From Acidobacteriota bacterium (GTDB lineage: Bacteria; Acidobacteriota; Terriglobia; Versatilivoradales; Versatilivoraceae), in assembly GCA_028875135.1 (NCBI GenBank), contig JAPPFQ010000468.1:1-6018 (forward strand): a DNA stretch of 6,018 nt. The letters run 5' to 3'. The stretch's first letter is position 1. Each line of letters starts with the position of its first letter. Both the position numbers and the translations under genes were made by a program. Positions 1-5,606 of the stretch are shown here, one piece after another. Under the pieces are notes generated by a model. The model had not been told where the DNA came from, ran no database searches, and saw only the letters and a program-made list of their open reading frames with translations.

Positions 1-1593
1 GACCAGGGAGACAAACCATTCCACATCCTCGGGGTTCTCCCAGCTCGGTTCGCCGTCCCACGTGTTTGGGCCAACCTTGTTTCCATAGGCTCCTATCCGC
101 TCGACCGAGGAATAGGGGACGATCACATCCACCAGGCCTTCCTTGACCCAGGTGGCCAGGTCCATCCCAAAGAACAGGTTTTCTTCGCCATTGGAAACCA
201 CGGTCGTGATCTCGAAGGGCTTTTCCCGCTTCAATTCCAGGGCCACCTGGTCCAGCTCGGCCCGCAGCTCTCTCATGAACTGGGTCAGGAACCGTGAACG
301 GTGGCGCATGAAGCGAGGATCATTCTCCGGAAGCTGGCGCGGGTCCAGGCCGTACTCTTTCTGAAACCCTTCAACCACCGGCGCCTCGTAGGCCACCAGC
401 GGAGGGCGGCGATTGTAGAGAACCGCCACTCCGTCGATGGGATTTTCCGTGGCCACTTCACGAAAGAGCGACACCACGTAGCGCCGAGTCTCGGGAAAGG
501 CATAGGAGATGCGGGGCATGGGCCTGCCCTCCCGATTCATGCAGACCAATTCCGGATGCCGTTCATAAAAGCTGACGCCCGGAAGCGTCGGACCATAGTT
601 GTCCGGGTAGATGAAGCCCCCGGGACGGTAGGAGGCATGGAACTCTATTCCCAACTGGCGGGCGTACTCGGCGGCCACCCGAAAGGGGTCCACCCCGTTT
701 TCGTGGTAGGCCTTCCAGCTCTCGGCCCACCAGCGGCCGTGGGGGCTGGTAAAGAAGGGACGGCCCCCTGCCGCTTGGGTCAAATCCAGCGAGTGGTCGC
801 GGGCGATCTTGGAGATACGCTTGGCGCGGTCGCCGGTACCGAACTCCCAGTAGACCCGGGCCACGTCGGAATGACGCAGCGGTTCCAGTTGATCCCGGAT
901 TTCCTGCTCGGTTCCGCTGCGATCGATCACTCCGGCGTCGTTATGGATGAACAGTCTCTTGGTGTCCTTGCGGCGACGGTCAGACTGGATGGATCGCACC
1001 TGCTCCTCGGTGAGGGGCACCAGCTTGATGTAAGCGACCCAGGCGTGCACCGCCATGGGCTCGGTGATCTGCTTGAAGACGATGTCCCTGCCGGTGAGGT
1101 CGGCTTCCTTCCAGAAGATATCATCGATGAAATGCTCCTGATGGTCCTTGGCTCCCTCGAGCCCCGTCAGTGTGCCGAAGGCCTGGTCGTCGCTCAGGCG
1201 GACCCGAACCCGCCTGGGGCCGGTGAACGGTTCGCGGTAGATGCCGATGTAGATCCGGTGCCATCCTTCCCGCTGCAGCGGATAGGTGATTTCAGGTGGC
1301 CGGTTGTCCTCGGCGGCCACCAGCAGGTTGCCACTGAAGGAATCGGTGGAATAGGAAAGCAGCCGCCAGGTGCCATGTTTCCACTCGCTGGCCAGGGCGG
1401 AAGCCGGCCGGCACTTCTCCAGGTCGGTCAGATAGATGGCGTTGGCCTCTGAATCGGCGCCGGAAATACCGGCCGACGGTTGCTCTCCGGGAGGAGGCGC
1501 CACCGAGCAGCCCGTCCAGAGAATGGCCGCTGAAAGGATCAGGCCGGCAGGCCGGCCGAACGGCGCCTGATTTCTCATCCGTGTCTTTTTCAT
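1..1593 (-). CDS. GHL10-like (family 10-like) glycosylhydrolase lipoprotein, partial, C-terminus missing
   Basis: An open frame of 531 codons runs from an ATG at 1593 to the left edge without a stop, so the C-terminus is missing. The N-terminus has a basic region (K2, K3, R5, R7), a hydrophobic stretch (about 16-25) and a lipobox-like ILWTGC with Cys29. Trp at -3 is atypical, but Ser at +2 fits outer-membrane sorting, so I infer an exported lipoprotein. Residues 70-195 form a beta-rich domain that I cannot name. A charged linker (about 196-212) leads to a TIM-barrel-like region from about 214. There, SYAFPETRRYV (363-373) and IDGVAVLYNRRPP (386-398) resemble the core of family 10-like glycosylhydrolases. 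The family acts on polysaccharides or glycoconjugates; the substrate is unknown. It lies 6 bases after the Asp-box gene. A GGAGG inside that gene's last codons (1605-1609) is 11 bases from the ATG, suggesting coupled translation. ATG at 1578 is an alternative start. Family assignment is moderate; the reading frame is secure. Confidence 0.72.
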   Translation of the reverse strand, partial: MKKTRMRNQAPFGRPAGLILSAAILWTGCSVAPPPGEQPSAGISGADSEANAIYLTDLEKCRPASALASEWKHGTWRLLSYSTDSFSGNLLVAAEDNRPPEITYPLQREGWHRIYIGIYREPFTGPRRVRVRLSDDQAFGTLTGLEGAKDHQEHFIDDIFWKEADLTGRDIVFKQITEPMAVHAWVAYIKLVPLTEEQVRSIQSDRRRKDTKRLFIHNDAGVIDRSGTEQEIRDQLEPLRHSDVARVYWEFGTGDRAKRISKIARDHSLDLTQAAGGRPFFTSPHGRWWAESWKAYHENGVDPFRVAAEYARQLGIEFHASYRPGGFIYPDNYGPTLPGVSFYERHPELVCMNREGRPMPRISYAFPETRRYVVSLFREVATENPIDGVAVLYNRRPPLVAYEAPVVEGFQKEYGLDPRQLPENDPRFMRHRSRFLTQFMRELRAELDQVALELKREKPFEITTVVSNGEENLFFGMDLATWVKEGLVDVIVPYSSVERIGAYGNKVGPNTWDGEPSWENPEDVEWFVSLV

Positions 1594-1599
1594 AAAGCC

Positions 1600-2874
1600 T
1601 TATGCCTCCGGGGCCTTCATGTCGGCCAGCATCTCGTCGGTGATGTTCTTCCCCAGGACAAACTGTTTGCGGTCGGCGTACCAGAAGACTCGACGACCGT
1701 CCCTCTCCGTCAGGCTGGCGTACATGGCCAGCCACCAGAGCCGCGTCGTTCCGGCGGTCACCTTCTGCGTGTCGAAGAGAAACTTGGGCTCGCTGAACCA
1801 CAGAGGCTGTTCCGCCCGGGGGCGAAATTCTCCCACCGTGATGTAGACGGGCCGGCGGGCGTCCATGTCCCAGGGACCGGTGGCCCCGTCCCGGTAGCCG
1901 GAGTGATTGTGGAAAAAGAACAGGTAACGGCCGTCCGCCAGGCGGTAGAGGGGCTCGGGCGACTTGGGATGCTCGACCTTGGCGCCATGGTCTCGAAAGC
2001 GCATGGGTTGGGTGGGGCGCCAACTGTGGCCGTGGTCATCGGAAACGGTGTACCAGATATAGCCGGTCACGGTCCTCATGGTGGTGAACAATCGCCCGTC
2101 CGGCAAAAGCACCAGACCCGGCTCCTGGGCCAGACTGTAGCCGCGGGAGTGCTCGGGTTCGATGTTGGGCGAGACTCGAACGGTCCCGGCCTCGTCCGGC
2201 AGCCAGGTGATTTTCAGGTCCCTGGGATGGGGGCCCTCATCCACATTCTCGAAGCGCATGAACTCGATGCCGCTGTCGCCGTGGTTGCGATTGCCCCCGA
2301 TGGGCCGGGGATAGGCCATGGGGCTGCTCCACCGGGTGAATCCCACGATCATCCGATCCTTGGCATCGCGGATGGGCTGCTGCCAGACGATGCCCGTCGG
2401 ATGAACCTTTGGGTCGGGGTGGTCGAAACGGGTCCTCCGCCAAGGGATGTCCACACCGCTCGCGACCCAGGTGTGACCATCGTCATCCGAGTACTTCACC
2501 CGCAGGGGCGCGGAATAGAGCCCTCCGTCCCCGTATCCCAGGTGCTGGTTGTAAAGGCAGTACATTCTTCCCGAGCGGCTGATCAGGGGAAACCCCAGGG
2601 AAGGAACCATGTTCTTGTACCTGGACTCGTCAATGGCAAGAATCGGGGACCAGGTCTGTCCGCCATCCCGGCTGCGCGAGCAGACCACTCTGAGGTCGGA
2701 GGAACTCTCATGGGAGCCCTGAGTCCACATGCACATGAGATCGCCCCCGGGCGTGTAGAAGACGTGAATGTGGTCGGAATACTCGTCGCGTTCCCCAGGC
2801 GCCCCTTGCAGATAGACGGCATAGTCGGGGGTGGTCCGTTTCCAGTCGTCGGTGTAGCAGTTCCCGCTGGGCAT
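1600..2874 (-). CDS. Sialidase-fold (BNR/Asp-box) protein, exo-alpha-sialidase-like
   Basis: A 424-residue protein of six-bladed beta-propeller type. Three Asp boxes (S-x-D-x-G-x-[ST]-W) are visible: SRDGGQTW at 68-75, SDDDGHTW at 129-136 and SDDHGHSW at 278-285. EPGLVLLPDGRLFTTMRT (251-268) matches the segment before an Asp box in sialidase-like proteins, with E251 and R267 as candidate active-site residues. The RIP motif expected before the first Asp box reads H35-I36-H37, so one arginine of the usual carboxylate-binding triad appears absent. Sialic acid is therefore not assured as the substrate; another glycan or a binding role is possible. No signal peptide is visible. The start at 2874 has AGGGAGA about nine bases upstream, and no ATG, GTG or TTG lies in frame between it and the in-frame TAG at 2956-2958. 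The protein therefore looks cytoplasmic, unless exported by another route. It is the first gene of a likely operon with the lipoprotein downstream. Confidence 0.8.
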   Translation of the reverse strand: MPSGNCYTDDWKRTTPDYAVYLQGAPGERDEYSDHIHVFYTPGGDLMCMWTQGSHESSSDLRVVCSRSRDGGQTWSPILAIDESRYKNMVPSLGFPLISRSGRMYCLYNQHLGYGDGGLYSAPLRVKYSDDDGHTWVASGVDIPWRRTRFDHPDPKVHPTGIVWQQPIRDAKDRMIVGFTRWSSPMAYPRPIGGNRNHGDSGIEFMRFENVDEGPHPRDLKITWLPDEAGTVRVSPNIEPEHSRGYSLAQEPGLVLLPDGRLFTTMRTVTGYIWYTVSDDHGHSWRPTQPMRFRDHGAKVEHPKSPEPLYRLADGRYLFFFHNHSGYRDGATGPWDMDARRPVYITVGEFRPRAEQPLWFSEPKFLFDTQKVTAGTTRLWWLAMYASLTERDGRRVFWYADRKQFVLGKNITDEMLADMKAPEA

Positions 2875-2952
2875 CTTCGAATCTTCTCCCTTCGATATCG
2901 GCGTTTCCGGGCCTGAAGCAAACCCGGCCTCATGTCTGTGAATCAGCCAACT

Positions 2953-2981
2953 AATCTATTCGATGTTTCGGGACAACTCAA
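2953..2981 (-). promoter_or_regulatory. Candidate sigma70-like promoter for the Asp-box/lipoprotein operon
   Basis: Read on the minus strand, TTGAGT (2981-2976) and TAGATT (2958-2953) are separated by 17 bases. Each box matches the consensus at four of six positions. Transcription would start near 2946, giving a leader of about 70 bases. That leader contains a CCGGG/CCCGG inverted repeat (2907-2911 with 2923-2927), a perfect CGATATCG palindrome (2893-2900) and the ribosome-binding site. The call rests only on spacing and box similarity. Confidence 0.35.
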
Positions 2982-3038
2982 AGGGAAAAGCATGTCCGCG
3001 AACGACGATCCCGGGAATCGGACGGATGAGCGCGACCC

Positions 3039-3111
3039 GATCGACTCTGCAGGCGAGTTTTGTCTCCGGTTGTCCTGCAAGTCACGGCACCCTTTTAGAG
3101 ATTGACTCTAC
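3039..3111. repeat. Short direct repeat GATyGACTCTrC, two copies
   Basis: GATCGACTCTGC at 3039-3050 and GATTGACTCTAC at 3100-3111 agree at 10 of 12 positions. Their starts are 61 bases apart, near six helical turns. The second copy covers the proposed -35 box of the monooxygenase promoter. This could be a regulator site pair or chance, as each copy is short. Confidence 0.3.
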
Positions 3112-3130
3112 CCGATGTTGAATATATGTT
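3102..3130 (+). promoter_or_regulatory. Candidate sigma70-like promoter for the flavin monooxygenase
   Basis: TTGACT (3102-3107, five of six consensus positions) is followed after 17 bases by TATGTT (3125-3130, four of six). This sits in an AT-richer patch of an otherwise GC-rich spacer. A start near 3137 would give a leader of about 48 bases, ending in GAGGAA at 3173-3178, six bases before the ATG at 3185. A TATATG at 3123 is an alternative -10 but leaves only a 15-base spacer. Confidence 0.4.
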
Positions 3131-3184
3131 TCCGGTCTTGTCGCCGCAGAGCCGGCTCCGCTCCATCCCAGCGAGGAATCCACC

Positions 3185-4306
3185 ATGAGTCCCGTTCAAC
3201 CTCTGAAATACGGCATGTTCCTGATGCCTATCCACAACCCGGCCAAGCCCAAGGCCCAGTGCTACGACGAAGACCTGGAGCTGATCGGCCGCTGCGAGGA
3301 GTGGGGATACGAGGAGTTCTGGGTGGGCGAGCACCACACCTCCAGCTACGAGAACATCGTCATGCCGGAGATCTTTCTGGCCAAGGCCTTTACCCAGACC
3401 GAGAGGATTCGCATGGGCCCGGCGCCTATTTGTCTTCAATACCACCATCCGGCCCAGGTCGCCGGGCGTCTGGCCTTTCTGGACCACCTCTGCAAGGGAC
3501 GGCTCAATCTGTGCTTTGGACCGGGCGCGGTTCCCTCCGACCTGGAGGTCCATAACGTCGAGCCCAAGAACAGCGGGGCCATGGTCGCCGAGTCCATCGA
3601 CATGATCCTGAAACTCTGGGCCGAAGAGCCGCCTCAGGAAATGACGGGCAGATTCTGGGACTACCGTCTGAAGGACAGTGTTTCGGCAGAGCTTGGGACC
3701 GGAGTGGTCCACCGGCCCTACCAGCTTCCCCATCCCCCCATCGCGGTCCCCTGCATGAGCCGGGGTTCGGGAACGGTTAAAATGGCCGGCTCCCACGGTT
3801 TCCAGCCCTTCAGCCACCATATGCTCCATAGAGAGGTTCTGAAGGATCACTGGATCACCTACAGCCAGGCTGCCGAACAGGCGGGGCGAACTCCGCGACC
3901 CCAGGATTGGAAGGTTTCGCTCAACATCTTCGTGGCCGACTCGACGGCGGAAGCCAAGCGGCTGGCTCGCGAAAACAGCTTGGGTGGGACCATCGAATAC
4001 ATCTTGACCTTCACGCAGAAGTTCGCCGGCGAGCTGAAGCTGTTCCGCCGAGACCCCGAGATGGACGACGCCGATTGCAACCTCGACTATTTCATGAACG
4101 AGGTCGTCATTGCCGGTGATCCCGATGAAGTGACCCGCCGGATCGTTGAGCTCCGCCACGAGGTGGGACCCTTCGGCACGCTGGTGCTGGTGGCTCACGA
4201 TTGGGACGACAGGGAGCGGCATCTCCACAGCCTGGAGCTGTTCGCCTCCGAGGTCATGCCTGCCCTTCAGCGCCAGCTCACTCCCAATCCGGTAGCCACC
4301 GGTTGA
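3185..4306 (+). CDS. LLM-class (luciferase-like) flavin-dependent monooxygenase, limonene-monooxygenase-like
   Basis: A 373-residue protein covering the whole bacterial luciferase-like fold, a TIM barrel that uses reduced FMN (F420 in some relatives) and oxygen. The N-terminal strand KYGMFLMPIHNPAK (8-21) is typical. EFWVGEHHTSSYENIVMP (44-61) is the conserved second-strand segment. RIRMGPAPICLQYHHPAQVA (75-94) follows, then RLNLCFGPG (106-114). Near the C-terminus are VVIAGDPDEV (307-316) and FGTLVLVAHDWDD (330-342). The HDW ending resembles annotated limonene 1,2-monooxygenases of the LimB type, so a terpene or similar hydrophobic substrate is possible, but subfamily labels in this group are unreliable. 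It is soluble, cytoplasmic and of normal length, and needs a flavin reductase that is not seen here. The start is set by GAGGAA (3173-3178) six bases upstream. It is divergent from the Asp-box operon and separated from the next gene by 240 bases with its own promoter, so it is probably monocistronic. Confidence 0.88.
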   Translation: MSPVQPLKYGMFLMPIHNPAKPKAQCYDEDLELIGRCEEWGYEEFWVGEHHTSSYENIVMPEIFLAKAFTQTERIRMGPAPICLQYHHPAQVAGRLAFLDHLCKGRLNLCFGPGAVPSDLEVHNVEPKNSGAMVAESIDMILKLWAEEPPQEMTGRFWDYRLKDSVSAELGTGVVHRPYQLPHPPIAVPCMSRGSGTVKMAGSHGFQPFSHHMLHREVLKDHWITYSQAAEQAGRTPRPQDWKVSLNIFVADSTAEAKRLARENSLGGTIEYILTFTQKFAGELKLFRRDPEMDDADCNLDYFMNEVVIAGDPDEVTRRIVELRHEVGPFGTLVLVAHDWDDRERHLHSLELFASEVMPALQRQLTPNPVATG

Positions 4307-4322
4307 TTGGCCGACACCGGCC
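4284..4322 (+). terminator. Overlapping hairpins at the end of the monooxygenase gene, possible weak terminator
   Basis: Two alternative stem-loops share bases 4309-4310. The first pairs CCAATCCGGT (4284-4293) with ACCGG (4298-4302) and ATTGG (4306-4310), leaving a three-base bulge; it spans the stop codon. The second is GGCCG (4309-4313) with CGGCC (4318-4322) around an ACAC loop. It is followed by T-rich but interrupted sequence (TCTCATTCATT). There is no true T-run, so intrinsic termination is uncertain. Confidence 0.3.
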
Positions 4323-4384
4323 TCTCATTCATTCCATCCCTTCCGAAACCCAAGAGCCGGATTCTGCGTCTATGCATGCGGAGT

Positions 4385-4413
4385 CTACCCCGCGTCCGTT
4401 CAAGAAAGGGTAG
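4385..4413. repeat. Inverted repeat CTACCC-N17-GGGTAG
   Basis: The arms CTACCC (4385-4390) and GGGTAG (4408-4413) are perfect inverse complements, 17 bases apart. The right arm reaches the position expected for the -35 box of the downstream promoter. It may be an operator-like dyad or chance; six-base arms alone are weak evidence. Confidence 0.25.
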
Positions 4414-4446
4414 CGGTGACTTGGCCCCTGGCATATAATCTAGGGG
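4411..4446 (+). promoter_or_regulatory. Candidate promoter of the TPR gene, with an inverted repeat around its -10 box
   Basis: TATAAT at 4434-4439 is a perfect -10 box. Seventeen bases upstream the -35 position reads TAGCGG (4411-4416), a poor match, so an activator or alternative sigma contact may be needed. CCCCTGG (4425-4431) and CTAGGGG (4440-4446) form an inverted repeat, with one G-T position, that exactly brackets the -10 box. This is a layout expected of a repressor site. Transcription would start near 4446, leaving a leader of about 100 bases. Confidence 0.45.
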
Positions 4447-4474
4447 TGCTTGGATTCCATTCGTTGGCTCAATT

Positions 4475-4530
4475 TTCCACACCGCGGCCTCGGTTCCACA
4501 CCGGCGGCCGCACCCCAGCCCCGAGGAGGC
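4475..4530 (+). promoter_or_regulatory. Structured leader of the TPR gene: tandem repeat, stem-loop and alternative pairing
   Basis: A near-identical motif occurs twice: TTCCACACCGCGGCC (4475-4489) and TTCCACACCGGCGGCC (4494-4509, one extra G), starting 19 bases apart. The transcript can fold GCGGCC (4484-4489) with GGCCGC (4506-4511), closed by an inner CGGT/ACCG stem (4491-4494 with 4500-4503) and a five-base loop. Alternatively, CCTCGG (4488-4493) pairs perfectly with CCGAGG (4521-4526), covering the first of two purine-rich Shine-Dalgarno-like stretches. The two folds exclude each other. A regulatory role is an inference; no known riboswitch class is recognised. Confidence 0.35.
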
Positions 4531-4546
4531 GACCCTGGAGGTTCCC

Positions 4547-5575
4547 ATGAGGAAACATTGGAAATTCTTTCTGGCCTGTGGTTTGGTACTGACCTTTGCG
4601 GCTCTGGCTGAGCCGCCGGAAGCCCTGGCTCAAAGAGGCACCGTCGAAGGAGTCGTCACGCTCGACGGTCAACCCGTCAAGGATGCCGTTATCCAATTCG
4701 AGAACCTGGGGCGGGCGGGAAAACCCATCAAGACCAAGACCAACAAGAAGGGCCGCTTCAACCGCTACTTCATCCCCATCGGGCGTTACAAGGTCTCGGT
4801 GCACATCGACAACGACAAGGTCTGGGAGAACGTCATCGACGTCTGCAGCCCCGGATCCCAGTGCCTTGGAGGAAAGGACACTCGCGTCATGCCTCCCATC
4901 GCTCTGCGCACGAGCAAAGGAGGCGGAGGGGGTAATGACGCGGCCTACGCCAAGCTGAATCAGGAGTTTCAGAAGGGGCGGGACCTGTTCATGAAGAAGG
5001 ACTTCACCATGGCCGCCCTGGCCTTCCAACGGGCCGCCCAGATGGACCCGGATCAGCACGTGATCCACGCTTTTCTGGGCGATACCTACCGGCAGTTGAG
5101 AAAATACGACCAGGCTGTCGGCAGCTACCGGAGCGCTCTCACCGCACTGGCAAAGAAGAAGTCCAACCCCAACTCCGAGGTGGCCTACCGGAGGAGCATG
5201 GCTTCAACCCTGGCCATGGCCGGCAAGGGCACCGAGGCCTACGCGGCGGTCGAGAGGGTGGCCGAGCTGGCGCCGGAAAAACTGTCCGATGCCTACTTCA
5301 GAATCGCGGCGGCATTCGTGCGGACCGGCAAGTCCAAGGAGGCGGTGGAGGCCTTCCGGAAGTCCCTCAAGGCCGACCCCAAGAACGCCGAGGCCCAGTA
5401 CCAGTTGGCTGTCACCCTGGTCAGCATGGCCACGGTCACCGAAGATGGCCAGCAGGTAGCGGGACTTGGGTTCGGTCTGCTGCGAGTGCTGATCAGTTGG
5501 CTCTTTCCGGGGAAGATCTTCGACCGCGAGGAATCCTACGAGGTCATTCGCCTGAAACTGCCGCCACCGAGATGA
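4547..5575 (+). CDS. Exported carboxypeptidase-regulatory-like and tetratricopeptide repeat (TPR) protein
   Basis: A 342-residue protein. It begins with a Sec-type signal peptide: basic R2, K3, K6, a hydrophobic core at about 7-21, and a likely signal peptidase I cut after A26-L27-A28, before Gln29. Residues 31-122 look like a carboxypeptidase-regulatory-like beta-sandwich (GTVEGVVTLDGQPVKDAVIQ at 31-50, then a GRF/GRY pattern) with a possible disulfide between C100 and C106. A poly-Gly linker (125-129) leads to about four TPR units: roughly 134-168, 170-203, 211-244 and 246-280. The last, with GKSKEAVEAF and LKADPKN, is the clearest. A hydrophobic patch (305-320) precedes a charged tail. Such proteins usually scaffold protein complexes in the periplasm or at the envelope; no enzyme activity is expected. 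The start is supported by GGAGG (4537-4541) five bases upstream. A second purine stretch (4523-4529) is too far away. The gene has its own candidate promoter and is convergent with mdh. Confidence 0.85.
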   Translation: MRKHWKFFLACGLVLTFAALAEPPEALAQRGTVEGVVTLDGQPVKDAVIQFENLGRAGKPIKTKTNKKGRFNRYFIPIGRYKVSVHIDNDKVWENVIDVCSPGSQCLGGKDTRVMPPIALRTSKGGGGGNDAAYAKLNQEFQKGRDLFMKKDFTMAALAFQRAAQMDPDQHVIHAFLGDTYRQLRKYDQAVGSYRSALTALAKKKSNPNSEVAYRRSMASTLAMAGKGTEAYAAVERVAELAPEKLSDAYFRIAAAFVRTGKSKEAVEAFRKSLKADPKNAEAQYQLAVTLVSMATVTEDGQQVAGLGFGLLRVLISWLFPGKIFDREESYEVIRLKLPPPR

Positions 5576-5581
5576 TGGGAG

Positions 5582-5602
5582 CCTGTCGCCGTCGTTGGCA
5601 GG
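5582..5602. terminator. Weak bulged hairpin between convergent genes
   Basis: CCTG (5582-5585) plus CC (5589-5590) can pair with GG (5597-5598) plus CAGG (5599-5602), with a three-base bulge and a six-base loop. It lies in the 31 bases between the two convergent stop codons, where a bidirectional terminator would be expected. It lacks a T-run on either strand, so the call is tentative. Confidence 0.2.
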
Positions 5603-5606
5603 AGGA

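Larger units (their letters stand above)
2875..3184. other. Divergent intergenic region between the Asp-box operon and the monooxygenase
   Basis: This is a 310-base spacer with no convincing coding frame. It holds one candidate promoter per direction. Between them lies an imperfect dyad at 3006-3020, with CGAT and ATCG arms around CCCGGG. A direct repeat of about 12 bases has copies at 3039-3050 and 3100-3111. These are possible sites for a regulator shared by the two divergent units, but no known operator consensus is recognisable. No RNA gene is evident. Confidence 0.5.

Noticed and set aside
301..1452. A 383-codon plus-strand open frame opposite the glycosylhydrolase gene
   Set aside because: It is an antisense shadow of a GC-rich gene: its translation is Gly/Val/His-rich with no recognisable domain, while the opposite strand gives a coherent lipoprotein hydrolase.
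1292..2023. A 243-codon minus-strand frame bridging the two operon genes
   Set aside because: It is out of frame with both real genes and rich in Arg, Pro and Gly, typical of a frame-shifted shadow. I considered a fusion or frameshift, but both real frames are intact across their full length.
1600..2874. Naming the Asp-box protein a true secreted sialidase (nanH)
   Set aside because: The RIP arginine and a signal peptide are missing, so only a fold-level call is supported.
1903..2916. A 337-codon plus-strand open frame opposite the Asp-box gene
   Set aside because: The minus-strand frame contains three Asp boxes and a ribosome-binding site; the plus frame has low-complexity shadow composition.
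3095..4228. A 377-codon minus-strand open frame opposite the monooxygenase
   Set aside because: The plus strand encodes a full luciferase-like fold with conserved motifs; the antisense frame has no domain and reads as a shadow.
3185..4306. Assigning the gene symbol limB
   Set aside because: Only family-level motifs are visible; substrate specificity within luciferase-like monooxygenases cannot be read from them.
4267..4548. Small open frames in and around the 4307-4546 spacer (including 4201-4413 on the plus strand)
   Set aside because: They have no good ribosome-binding site, no recognisable composition or motif, and overlap the promoter and leader elements.
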